Positions 1-6,804 of a DNA stretch of 64,000 nucleotides are shown here, piece after piece. Position 1 is the first letter of the stretch. The number at the start of each line of letters is the position of its first letter. The notes beneath the pieces were generated by a model. It ran no database searches and was not told where the DNA came from. It was given only the letters and a program-made list of their open reading frames with translations. This DNA comes from Owenweeksia sp. Lineage in GTDB: Bacteria > Bacteroidota > Bacteroidia > Flavobacteriales > Schleiferiaceae. The stretch lies in contig NZNV01000010.1 in assembly GCA_002695025.1 (NCBI GenBank), forward strand, positions 1 to 64,000. Direction: 5' to 3'. The position numbers were made by a program, and so were the translations under genes.

Positions 1-1359
1 CAATTGCCCGGACTGGCTGTAGATCTCCATCTGCAGCACTTCTTCCCGCAGGCGGTCTATATGGAGGTAATCGGTGGTGGGGTTGGGGTATAGTTCTATG
101 CGGGCTTCGGTATGGTGCTGCTCAATGAGGGAGATGGCAAAACCGGGGATCTTGGTAAGCAGGTAATAGGCTTCCCCGGTAGTCCAGGCTTCGGTATACT
201 GGGAGAAGATAAAAAGGTCACCGTTGTCATCGGGCAGCATCCACAGGGGCACATGGTTTTTATCTCCGTACAGGATAATGCTGTCGGTACCATGATCATT
301 AAAGCGGTAAACCAGCACTTCCCTTTTCTCGGCCCCTTCAAAGGCCACCACATCAAAAGGAGCGGACCCAGCCAGGAAACCGGTGTTCCGGTCTTCATCG
401 TAGGCAAAGGCATAGGCGGAATTATTGACCCATTCAGGACCAAAACCCTGGCGTACCTGCACACTGTCTCCCCAGGGGCGAAAGGCGTAATAAAACTGGT
501 AATCCGTGCGGGGATTCCACGGATCATCGGTATAAAGCACTCCTCCGGTTCCTCCACTTCGAAGCCCGGCATCCGTAACCTCAAAACGTGGCACATAGGC
601 AGGGAAGATATAATTACCTGAACCCGAAACGGACACCGATCGCCTGCCACCCACTATGCGGAGGGAGTCCAGGGAAACCTCGGCATAATTGCATTCCAGC
701 GCCTCTGCAAAAATGAGGTTACCATTAAGCGGATGCTGCTGGGGATCTATAATTGTATAATTGTTAACGGGGCCTGCAAGCGTTACGTCCAGCCAATTAT
801 GAATTCTACGTTGCCCCTGCAGGTTGCGCACATCAATGTGCATAGAGTCCAAAGCATTATCCTTGGTTATGAGTACCAATTCATTTCCTGTGGCCATAAA
901 ACCATTGATAAAGGGACCATAAACCGTAAAGGCACTGTATTCCTGTAACTGGTTATGGGCCCAACGCCTGATGTGTATTTCATTGGTATCGGGCCGCCAA
1001 CGGTTTGTGTAGAAAAAAAGATCACCATTGCTCTTAAAAGAACGTACAGCAATAGCCCCGTAATGCGGTTTAAATAAAGGCGGAGTTATTTCTTTAAGCA
1101 GGGTGAGATCTGCTTTATTATAAAACAATATCTTTTCTACGTATTCTGCTTGCTGGGGTATTTTATACACACAATAAAAAGCCAGTACAGAATCTGAAAC
1201 ATCGGTTGCATAGAAGGTATGCGAACCGTGCATACTAAAGGGCAATGCGGTATCATGGAACACCTGTCCCCTTAATGGATTCCCATAAAAAAGGGCACCT
1301 ACCCAGGTGGCCAGGGCCACCCGGATCAGGATTCTTTTTGTGGGTTGTAGGCTGTGCAT
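1..1359 (-). CDS. T9SS sorting-domain protein, 3' end beyond window
   Basis: The open frame runs leftward from ATG at 1359 to the window edge, 453 codons with no stop, so the gene is cut off at its 3' end. The N-terminus has a basic start and a hydrophobic stretch (RILIRVALATWVGALFYG), consistent with Sec export. The last visible part carries the T9SS type A motif ELYPNPTTDYLHI followed by EVLQMEIYSQSGQL, so the mature protein should be exported through the T9SS and anchored or released at the outer membrane. The middle (residues about 40-400) is repetitive beta-type sequence with no catalytic motif that I recognise. The start lies 2 nt after the stop of the preceding reading frame, so the two genes are probably co-transcribed and translationally coupled. 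Function unknown. Confidence 0.85.
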   Translation of the reverse strand, partial: MHSLQPTKRILIRVALATWVGALFYGNPLRGQVFHDTALPFSMHGSHTFYATDVSDSVLAFYCVYKIPQQAEYVEKILFYNKADLTLLKEITPPLFKPHYGAIAVRSFKSNGDLFFYTNRWRPDTNEIHIRRWAHNQLQEYSAFTVYGPFINGFMATGNELVLITKDNALDSMHIDVRNLQGQRRIHNWLDVTLAGPVNNYTIIDPQQHPLNGNLIFAEALECNYAEVSLDSLRIVGGRRSVSVSGSGNYIFPAYVPRFEVTDAGLRSGGTGGVLYTDDPWNPRTDYQFYYAFRPWGDSVQVRQGFGPEWVNNSAYAFAYDEDRNTGFLAGSAPFDVVAFEGAEKREVLVYRFNDHGTDSIILYGDKNHVPLWMLPDDNGDLFIFSQYTEAWTTGEAYYLLTKIPGFAISLIEQHHTEARIELYPNPTTDYLHIDRLREEVLQMEIYSQSGQL

Positions 1360-1361
1360 GA

Positions 1362-2399
1362 TCAATAACAGGTTATAATCGCAGAGCGATAAGCTCCCGC
1401 ATGAAAATATCTTTGACCTCCAATGTAAGAATTCAGATTCCCCGATGCGTTCTGAGTAAATGAGCGATAGTCAGTCGCAAAGAACTCCTCATTGGTATAG
1501 TTGTTAAAATACTGCTGGCTTACCTGGTCAATAATGGTTTCTATTTTGGCATACCAGCCGTACCAGTCTTCGGTAGAATGGCCTATACAGGCATTGGCAC
1601 TGCCGTGCCAGTACAGGCTGGGATCTGACATACCGCCCCCTATTACCATGGTACCTGCATTGGTTCCCGGGTTTATCAGGATCTGTTTTCCCTGGCAACG
1701 CACTTTATAGTCGGCCATATTATTGGCGTAATTACGGATAAAGTCTGCGGCATCCAGACCGGGATTATTTTGTGAACACTACCCGGCCTTCTCCGCCCCG
1801 TGGTAGGGAACTGCGGGCGTCATATAGGGATAGGCTCCGCCTGCCTGTTCCGGGGCGGTATACAGCTCCATGTGGATCTCCGCAAAGCCTTCCTCGGTAT
1901 TCACCTGCTGTACCACCATATCGGCCATTACAAAAACTTCGTCCTGGTGCTGGTTCAGGCGGTCGGTTACGCTGTTGTAGAGTTCGGCCCAGGCCTGCAG
2001 GTATTCCTGGTTGCTTACGTAATAGCTGCCGTTGTTTTCGGTGATCCTGAGCTGCACGCTTCCGGAGGTGACCACCCACTCGGGTTGGCGTGCCATCTCG
2101 TTGTAAAACATACCGTTCAGGAGCCCTTCCAGGGCAAAAAAGGCATCATCCAGGGGTTCATCGCTTTCGGCACCTTTGTACTTGTGGTTTTGGAGGGCGG
2201 TGAGTTTTTCGCGGCTGCGGTTAAAGAAACGACTGCGCTGCTCATTGGGCATTTCCCCGAAGCGGGTGTACACTTCATGGGTGAAATTACCGGCCAAAGT
2301 GCTGGTACTTACGTTACTTTTCATTTCCCGGTCTTTAGAGCAGGAGTAAATTACTAAAATAGCGACAGTTAATACCGTCATTACTGTACTTCTTTTCAT
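1362..2399 (-). pseudogene. Secreted lipoprotein gene interrupted by an in-frame TAG
   Basis: Two open segments lie in the same frame. 2399-1782 encodes 206 residues with a lipoprotein signal (MKRSTVMTVLTVAILVIYSC, Cys at the lipobox). 1778-1362 encodes 138 more residues (CSQNNPGLDAADF onward to a TGA). They are separated only by TAG at 1779-1781. The second part has no good start of its own, and the next gene begins 2 nt after its stop, so a single 345-position gene with one nonsense codon is the simplest reading. The C-terminal part contains several cysteines and GGG/NPGTNAG loops, as in secreted proteins. I do not recognise the family. A sequencing error or a very recent mutation is possible because no other damage is visible. 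Confidence 0.7.
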
Positions 2400-2603
2400 G
2401 GCTGAAATATTTATGAGTTAAACATTCCAGGCTTGCAAGCGTAACAGCCCTAAAAACCAGCCCTCCCCACACTTACTTTTTATGAAGCTTTTTTTGCTCT
2501 TCAGCCTGATCCTAAAATGCATTTTCACCCACTTACTCAGGACCAGTTTTGTACGCAAAAGTGAAAGATGACGGACCAAATATATCTTTATTTTTTGGAA
2601 ATG

Positions 2604-2635
2604 ATCCAAAATGGATATTATTATCCTTTTTGGAT
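2604..2635. repeat. 13-bp inverted repeat with 6-bp loop
   Basis: The left arm ATCCAAAATGGAT (2604-2616) and right arm ATCCTTTTTGGAT (2623-2635) are inverted copies matching at 12 of 13 positions around the loop ATTATT. A further TTTTTGGA lies just upstream, giving three TTTTGGA/TCCAAAA half-sites. It sits about 200 bp upstream of the leftward lipoprotein gene. It could be an operator or a hairpin; there is no adjacent T-run in the right place for a terminator. Confidence 0.6.
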
Positions 2636-2677
2636 AATGCAACGCCCGTTTTGAATGAGTTTACGGGGAGGCCCGGA

Positions 2678-2787
2678 AGAAGGTACGCAACGTTCATTTC
2701 AAAGGTGCGGTCCTTTGAGGCCAACGGACAGCACTTTTGCGTTCAAAAGTCCTGTCTTTTTACTTCAAAGGACCGGTCTTTTGGAAG
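2678..2787. promoter_or_regulatory. Array of 18-bp palindromes at exact 22-bp spacing
   Basis: Four related 18-mers start at 2700 (CAAAGGTGCGGTCCTTTG), 2722 (CAACGGACAGCACTTTTG), 2744 (CAAAAGTCCTGTCTTTTT) and 2766 (CAAAGGACCGGTCTTTTG). A degenerate fifth copy is at 2678. The consensus is near CAAAGGACCGGTCTTTTG, itself an imperfect palindrome. The spacing is 22 bp throughout, two helical turns, so a protein bound to each would sit on one face of the DNA. The array lies 220-300 bp upstream of the HU-type gene. A multi-site operator is my inference; a decaying tandem repeat is the alternative. Confidence 0.55.
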
Positions 2788-3002
2788 GCTTGCTTTAAAC
2801 AACTGGAATACAATTAATTGTAAAGATGATCCTGCCCTATTACGGGCGCAGGGGAAATTCTCTGGCTTACGAACAATTACAGAGCTGATTTTGAGCGCAC
2901 AAGCACCTTTAAACGTTAAAATCTATACTTTTTCGATACAAAGCAGCTTTAAAAAGGCGTTATACTCTTGTTCACTGTTTGTTTAATTTAAAAGGTCAAG
3001 TT

Positions 3003-3413
3003 ATGAGTATTCCTTTTAGAGTAGTAGAGAGAGGGCTACCCGGTTCAGCCGGGGGACCCACCAGGTTTTACGCCCAGTCGCGCACCAGCGGGCGGGCGGA
3101 CCTGGATTTGATCGCTGACCGTGTTGAGAAGATCAGTACGGTAAGCCGGGCGGATATCAAGGCGGTACTTTCCGCCTCTGTGGACATCATCATCCAGCTG
3201 TTGCAGGAAGCACGAAATGTGGAACTGGGTGAGTTGGGCCGTTTACGGGTTAGCCTGAGTTCGCGGGGTGAAGATGCCCCGGAAAAGGTGACGGTAAACA
3301 GCATTCGTAGCAGCAAGATCCTCTTCAGGCCGGGACCGCGCCTGAAGGATATGCAAAAGCTCCTGAAGTTTACCAAGGATGCGCCACCCGCAGCCCCGGA
3401 TTCCGGGCAATAA
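3003..3413 (+). CDS. HU-family DNA-binding protein
   Basis: This 136-residue protein has the layout of Bacteroidota HU-type proteins with an N-terminal extension. A short lead (MSIPFRVVERGLPGS) precedes a helical segment about residues 35-75 (DLDLIADRVEKIS...ADIKAVLSASVDIIIQLL), then the beta-arm region with ELGELGRLRVSLSSRG and a basic strand (SSKILFRPGPRLKDM). It would bind or bend DNA in the nucleoid. I chose ATG at 3003, which begins at the conserved N-terminus; an upstream start at 2979 would add only eight residues. The gene is single, with an intrinsic terminator 5 nt after the stop, and it lies behind the palindrome array. Confidence 0.85.
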   Translation: MSIPFRVVERGLPGSAGGPTRFYAQSRTSGRADLDLIADRVEKISTVSRADIKAVLSASVDIIIQLLQEARNVELGELGRLRVSLSSRGEDAPEKVTVNSIRSSKILFRPGPRLKDMQKLLKFTKDAPPAAPDSGQ

Positions 3414-3417
3414 AAAG

Positions 3418-3443
3418 AACCCCCGCCTTGTGCGGGGGTTTTT
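3418..3443. terminator. Bidirectional intrinsic terminator
   Basis: A GC stem (CCCCCGC pairing with GCGGGGG around CTTGT) is flanked by AAAAAGAA on the left and TTTTTG on the right. It therefore carries a T-run in both directions and lies between the convergent ends of the HU-type gene (stop 3413) and the leftward HNH gene (stop 3457). Confidence 0.85.
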
Positions 3444-3456
3444 GTTTATAATGCTA

Positions 3457-4356
3457 TTAAGCAATATGTTTAAACTCTTCAAACCTAAAGGCAAGCCTTT
3501 CACGGTCAGGGTACAGCTTCCTCTGCTTAGGGAGAATAAGCTTTATGTCATTTACCTCCTGCAACCCATATTTGAGCATTGGACCATCTCTTTCTAAAAG
3601 AATATCTTTTCTTACCACTACTTTGTAATCCTCTGGCCTTACTCCCAAGAAATTATTATCGTATGCAGCATGATGTATTTTGCAAAGAGAAATACCGTTT
3701 TGAACAATAGGTTCGCCACCATCTTTCGTGTCTCCAATTATATGTGCTGCATCTAAGAGCTGAGTATGCCTCAATTTACATATCGCACACTGGGAAGTGT
3801 ATGCGCTTAAAACCCTTTCTCTAAAAGCTCGTTGATGAAGCCTGACCTTAAATTGTGCCGTACGATACTTACGCTCATAAAACACCCCTACCTCTCCCAG
3901 TTCACCTTCCATTCTGATTCGCTGTTTGTCATCCAAGGCAACGGTAAATGAAAGGTTTTCTACATTATCATGTATAATCGTAACTGGCCAACAGGCGATA
4001 TACTTTCCTTTCATTACTTGGTGAAAATAAACTAGGGGAGTGGCAGAAACCATTAGGTCTCTTAGGCCCACATTACTATAATGGTTAGGGTTTTCTCCTT
4101 CATATTTATAATGCATAAAGTCGTCACCATCTCCAAGCTTATCCTCATAGCGTCCATTATCAATAATGGAAGTAATGGATAATGGTAATGCCATGGGTTT
4201 AGGTTTCCAAATACCCCTAGCCCCTACTAATGTTATACGCTCACCTTTATAATTAAACCCTTCTGCGAGAACTTCTCTAGGTAAAATATCTTGATGAATT
4301 TCATTTTGCCTCTCCAGCCATTCAAATGCTGCCAATCTTATTAAAGAATCGTTCAT
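3457..4356 (-). CDS. HNH endonuclease with SRA-like N-terminal domain
   Basis: A 299-residue protein. The C-terminal third is an HNH_2-type nuclease: CxxC zinc pair in CAICKLRH, LLDAAHI, NGISLCKIHHAAYD (about residues 193-236), with catalytic histidines in AAHI and HHAAYD. The N-terminal half carries GARGIWKPK, MHYKYEGENPNHYSNVGLR and PLVYFHQV, which resemble the SRA/YDG-like fold that reads modified cytosine in type IV restriction enzymes; that assignment is by pattern memory. The expected role is cleavage of incoming modified DNA. It diverges from a second HNH gene with only 28 bp between the starts and ends at a bidirectional terminator. No methyltransferase is nearby, which fits modification-dependent rather than classical restriction. 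Confidence 0.8.
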   Translation of the reverse strand: MNDSLIRLAAFEWLERQNEIHQDILPREVLAEGFNYKGERITLVGARGIWKPKPMALPLSITSIIDNGRYEDKLGDGDDFMHYKYEGENPNHYSNVGLRDLMVSATPLVYFHQVMKGKYIACWPVTIIHDNVENLSFTVALDDKQRIRMEGELGEVGVFYERKYRTAQFKVRLHQRAFRERVLSAYTSQCAICKLRHTQLLDAAHIIGDTKDGGEPIVQNGISLCKIHHAAYDNNFLGVRPEDYKVVVRKDILLERDGPMLKYGLQEVNDIKLILPKQRKLYPDRERLAFRFEEFKHIA

Positions 4357-4384
4357 TTGTGTAATAAAGAAACTAATATAGGTT

Positions 4385-5317
4385 TTGCCTTCTAAACTAT
4401 TACATCTTAATCGCGCATCTCATAAGAAGCATGGCAAGGCTCCTCACAAGCCCATTCTTTTACTATCCATTATTGAATTGATGGATAGAGGGCTCATTGC
4501 CCAAAACAAAATATTCATCAGCCCGGAATTGGTAGCTACCTTTCAAAAGCTTTGGCTTAAACTGGTCCCGATAGGTACATGGCAAGCCCGTTTCTACCTT
4601 CCTTTTTATCACTTAACCGGAGATAAATTTTGGCATCTTTCTACTCCGGAAGGTGCTAAGATCACTCTAACCAGCTCCTATTCTCCTAAGAGTTTATCGG
4701 CATTAAAAGACAGTATCTATTTTGCCTACTTTGATGAAAGTGTCTGGCAATGGCTTAGCAAGCCTAAGGAGCGCCATCATCTAAAGTTGTGGATACTAAA
4801 AGAATATTTTCCAAAGCAGGACTATTCTTCTCACTTACTGGCACAAGAAACCTATGAATACTTAAAGACTTTAGAAGTCGATTTTTTGAATGGCTCTGTT
4901 GCCTCCCCTCCTCCTAAATATTTACGGGTAATAGAATACGAAGCACGCTCTGCGCTTTTTAAAAATGCAGTTCCCAAACTCTACAATTACTCTTGTGCTA
5001 TTTCCGGCATGCGACTAACAGCAACTTCTAATGTTCAGATGATCGATGCCTGCCATATAGAACCATGGAGTCAATCCAAGAATGACAGTATCCAGAATGG
5101 CATTGCACTATCTCCAACGCTGCACCGTGCTTTTGACCGTCACCTGATCTCTATTGATGAGGATTACCGGGTGGTGGTTTCTTCTAGTTTTACCGAAGAC
5201 CTCCAATCTCCCTTTAATTTAAGCCAATTCAAGGGAAAACGAATTCTTTTACCGAAGGATGAAAGGTGGTATCCTTCGAGGAGGTTTTTGGCTCAGCACC
5301 ATGCTAAACTTTTATAG
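4385..5317 (+). CDS. HNH endonuclease, phosphorothioate-DNA-reader type
   Basis: A 310-residue protein. The N-terminus has KAPHKPILLLSIIELMDRG followed by a helical region and FYLPFYHLTGDKFWHL (residues about 18-95), the pattern of the ScoMcrA-like sulfur-binding domain that recognises phosphorothioated DNA. The C-terminus is an HNH_2 nuclease: CAISGMRL, MIDACHIEPWSQS, NGIALSPTLHRAFDRHL (about residues 208-257). It lacks the second CxxC zinc ligands of its divergent neighbour. The start is TTG at 4385, forced by a TAG directly upstream at 4379-4381; the APHKP motif then falls at residue 19 as in relatives. The Mrr-type gene follows 39 bp later, probably in the same transcript. Confidence 0.82.
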   Translation: MPSKLLHLNRASHKKHGKAPHKPILLLSIIELMDRGLIAQNKIFISPELVATFQKLWLKLVPIGTWQARFYLPFYHLTGDKFWHLSTPEGAKITLTSSYSPKSLSALKDSIYFAYFDESVWQWLSKPKERHHLKLWILKEYFPKQDYSSHLLAQETYEYLKTLEVDFLNGSVASPPPKYLRVIEYEARSALFKNAVPKLYNYSCAISGMRLTATSNVQMIDACHIEPWSQSKNDSIQNGIALSPTLHRAFDRHLISIDEDYRVVVSSSFTEDLQSPFNLSQFKGKRILLPKDERWYPSRRFLAQHHAKLL

Positions 5318-5356
5318 CTTCATTCCATGATCCAAATATTTAAATAAAAACACTAA

Positions 5357-6394
5357 ATGACTACTGATACCAAATCTAGAACCTGGATGGTCCGTGCTGG
5401 ACGAGGAGGTTATCTTATTGATGAGTTCTTAAGCAAAGGCCTCATATCCATCGGTTGGAATAAAATTGGAGCCCTTACAAAGAAAACCACTTATGAGGAA
5501 CTAAAGGATAAGTTAGCCGAGACATATCCAGATGATGCTAAAGGTCGTATCAATCAAAGTGCAGGGCAAATCTGGCGCTTCTTTAATGAATTTAGTATTG
5601 ATGATAATGTAATCACTTATGACCCTGAAACAAGATCATACTATATAGGACAAATAAAGTCTGAATACAAATTCAGTGATATCTACGAACATCACCACAT
5701 TCGATTTGTGAGTTGGGATTCCTATCCCTACGACAGAGATTATCTAACTCTGGAGTCGAAAAATATCTTAGGCTCCATTCTTACGCTCTTTGAAGTGCCC
5801 CCATCAGTAGTTGAAGAGTTTGAATATTTATCTCCGATGAAACCACCTTCCGATGAATTTTTACAACGAATGGATGAAGAGAGTGAAGAATTTATAAGAC
5901 AAGAAGAGGAACGTATTGCAAAAGATATTGTTGGTCGATCACGAGAATTCATCAAGGACATTATTGTAAAACTGGATTGGAACGAAGTGGAACAAGTCTC
6001 AAGTGGAATTTTAGCAACCATGGGCTACAAAACTCGCTTAACGTCTCCGGGCTCTGATTTAGGCAGTGATATTATCGCCTCTCCTGATGGCTTGGGACTT
6101 GTTGAACCTATTATAAAGGTTGAAGTTAAGCACAAAGTAAAGAGTAAGGAAAAAGTCTCAGCTCCCGATATACGCAACTTTATTGGAGGTTTACGACATT
6201 ACACTAAAGGAATATATATTTCCACTACGGGTTTTTCTAAAGAAGCACAATACGAAGCTGAACGGGCTAACTTCCAAATCACCTTAATAGACTTTGAGCT
6301 GTTTGTTGATTTGCTAACTGAAAATTACGAAAAGCTAGAACCTGAAATAAAAGCCTTAGTACCACTAAAGCGAATTTACTGGCCTATCAGTTAA
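5357..6394 (+). CDS. Mrr-type restriction endonuclease
   Basis: A 345-residue protein with two domains. Residues about 8-125 (WMVRAGRGGYLIDEFLSKG, LISIGW, SYYIGQI) match the EVE/PUA-like N-terminal reader seen on many Mrr-family proteins. Residues about 200-330 are the Mrr catalytic domain of the PD-(D/E)XK superfamily: LATMGYKTRLTSPGSDLGSD supplies the acidic residue, IKVEVKHK is the ExK motif, and GGLRHYTKGIYISTTGFSKEA is the conserved helix-strand. It likely cuts DNA carrying foreign base modification. It is the last gene of a two-gene rightward unit. Its TAA overlaps the stop of the convergent small lipoprotein gene within one TTAA. Confidence 0.85.
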   Translation: MTTDTKSRTWMVRAGRGGYLIDEFLSKGLISIGWNKIGALTKKTTYEELKDKLAETYPDDAKGRINQSAGQIWRFFNEFSIDDNVITYDPETRSYYIGQIKSEYKFSDIYEHHHIRFVSWDSYPYDRDYLTLESKNILGSILTLFEVPPSVVEEFEYLSPMKPPSDEFLQRMDEESEEFIRQEEERIAKDIVGRSREFIKDIIVKLDWNEVEQVSSGILATMGYKTRLTSPGSDLGSDIIASPDGLGLVEPIIKVEVKHKVKSKEKVSAPDIRNFIGGLRHYTKGIYISTTGFSKEAQYEAERANFQITLIDFELFVDLLTENYEKLEPEIKALVPLKRIYWPIS

Positions 6395-6621
6395 GTCGGT
6401 ATTTTAAGGTATTTCTTCTTAACAGTTTCTGTATTTTCATTTTGTTGGTGCTTAGCCGAAGGCTCAATAACATTTTTGGTGGTATCTGTTCCATTAACAT
6501 TTCGCCTGCGGCCAATGGGGAGCTCTAGGTCCCTCTTACTTCCAGCTCCACCACTGCATGAAGTAATTAAAAAGATGGTTATTATATAAAAAAATGTTTT
6601 AAGCATTTTTCGCATGCCCAA
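6391..6621 (-). CDS. Small lipoprotein, unknown function
   Basis: A 76-residue frame with a clear type II signal: KMLKTFFYIITIFLITSC, with Cys at about residue 22, followed by a Gly/Ser-rich spacer (SGGAGSK) and a polar, Asn/Glu/Lys-rich tail. It has no domain that I recognise. Start codons at 6621, 6615 and 6606 are all possible. A -7-like element (TAACTTTG on the minus strand, 6675-6682) lies about 55 bp upstream, but the -33 partner is poor. It converges on the Mrr gene with a 4-nt overlap. Confidence 0.6.
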   Translation of the reverse strand: MGMRKMLKTFFYIITIFLITSCSGGAGSKRDLELPIGRRRNVNGTDTTKNVIEPSAKHQQNENTETVKKKYLKIPT

Positions 6622-6741
6622 GGTTTAAGGTATATAACTAAGGTTTTCTTATTTACTCTTCTTGGGACCTGATCCAAAGTTATATTTTTTATAGCTCCAC
6701 TCAGCCTGACATTCTGTTTGGCAATATGAAGAGTGGCAGCA

Positions 6742-6789
6742 CCCTTCGACTCTACTTGGTCAAGCGCAACACAGGCGCTCAGGATGACA
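6742..6789. repeat. Possible dispersed intergenic repeat
   Basis: The stretch begins CCCTTCGACTCTACTTGG and ends GCGCTCAGGATGACA. Sequences of this CCTTCGACT...GCTCAGGATGACA type occur as dispersed intergenic repeats in many bacterial genomes (memory, not searched). Only one copy is visible here. Confidence 0.3.
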
Positions 6790-6804
6790 AATAAGTAATC
6801 CGGA

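Larger units (their letters stand above)
2400..3002. other. Intergenic region with palindrome array, no convincing gene
   Basis: About 600 bp lie between the divergent lipoprotein gene and the HU-type gene. The stretch holds a long inverted repeat and a 22-bp-period set of palindromes, listed separately. A 145-codon rightward frame crosses it, but its translation looks random and both strands translate similarly because of the palindromes, so I do not call a gene here. Confidence 0.6.

Noticed and set aside
2549..2986. 145-codon rightward frame across the palindrome region
   Set aside because: Its translation shows no domain or signal, and the opposite strand gives similar short words because of the palindromes. 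It is better explained as non-coding regulatory DNA.
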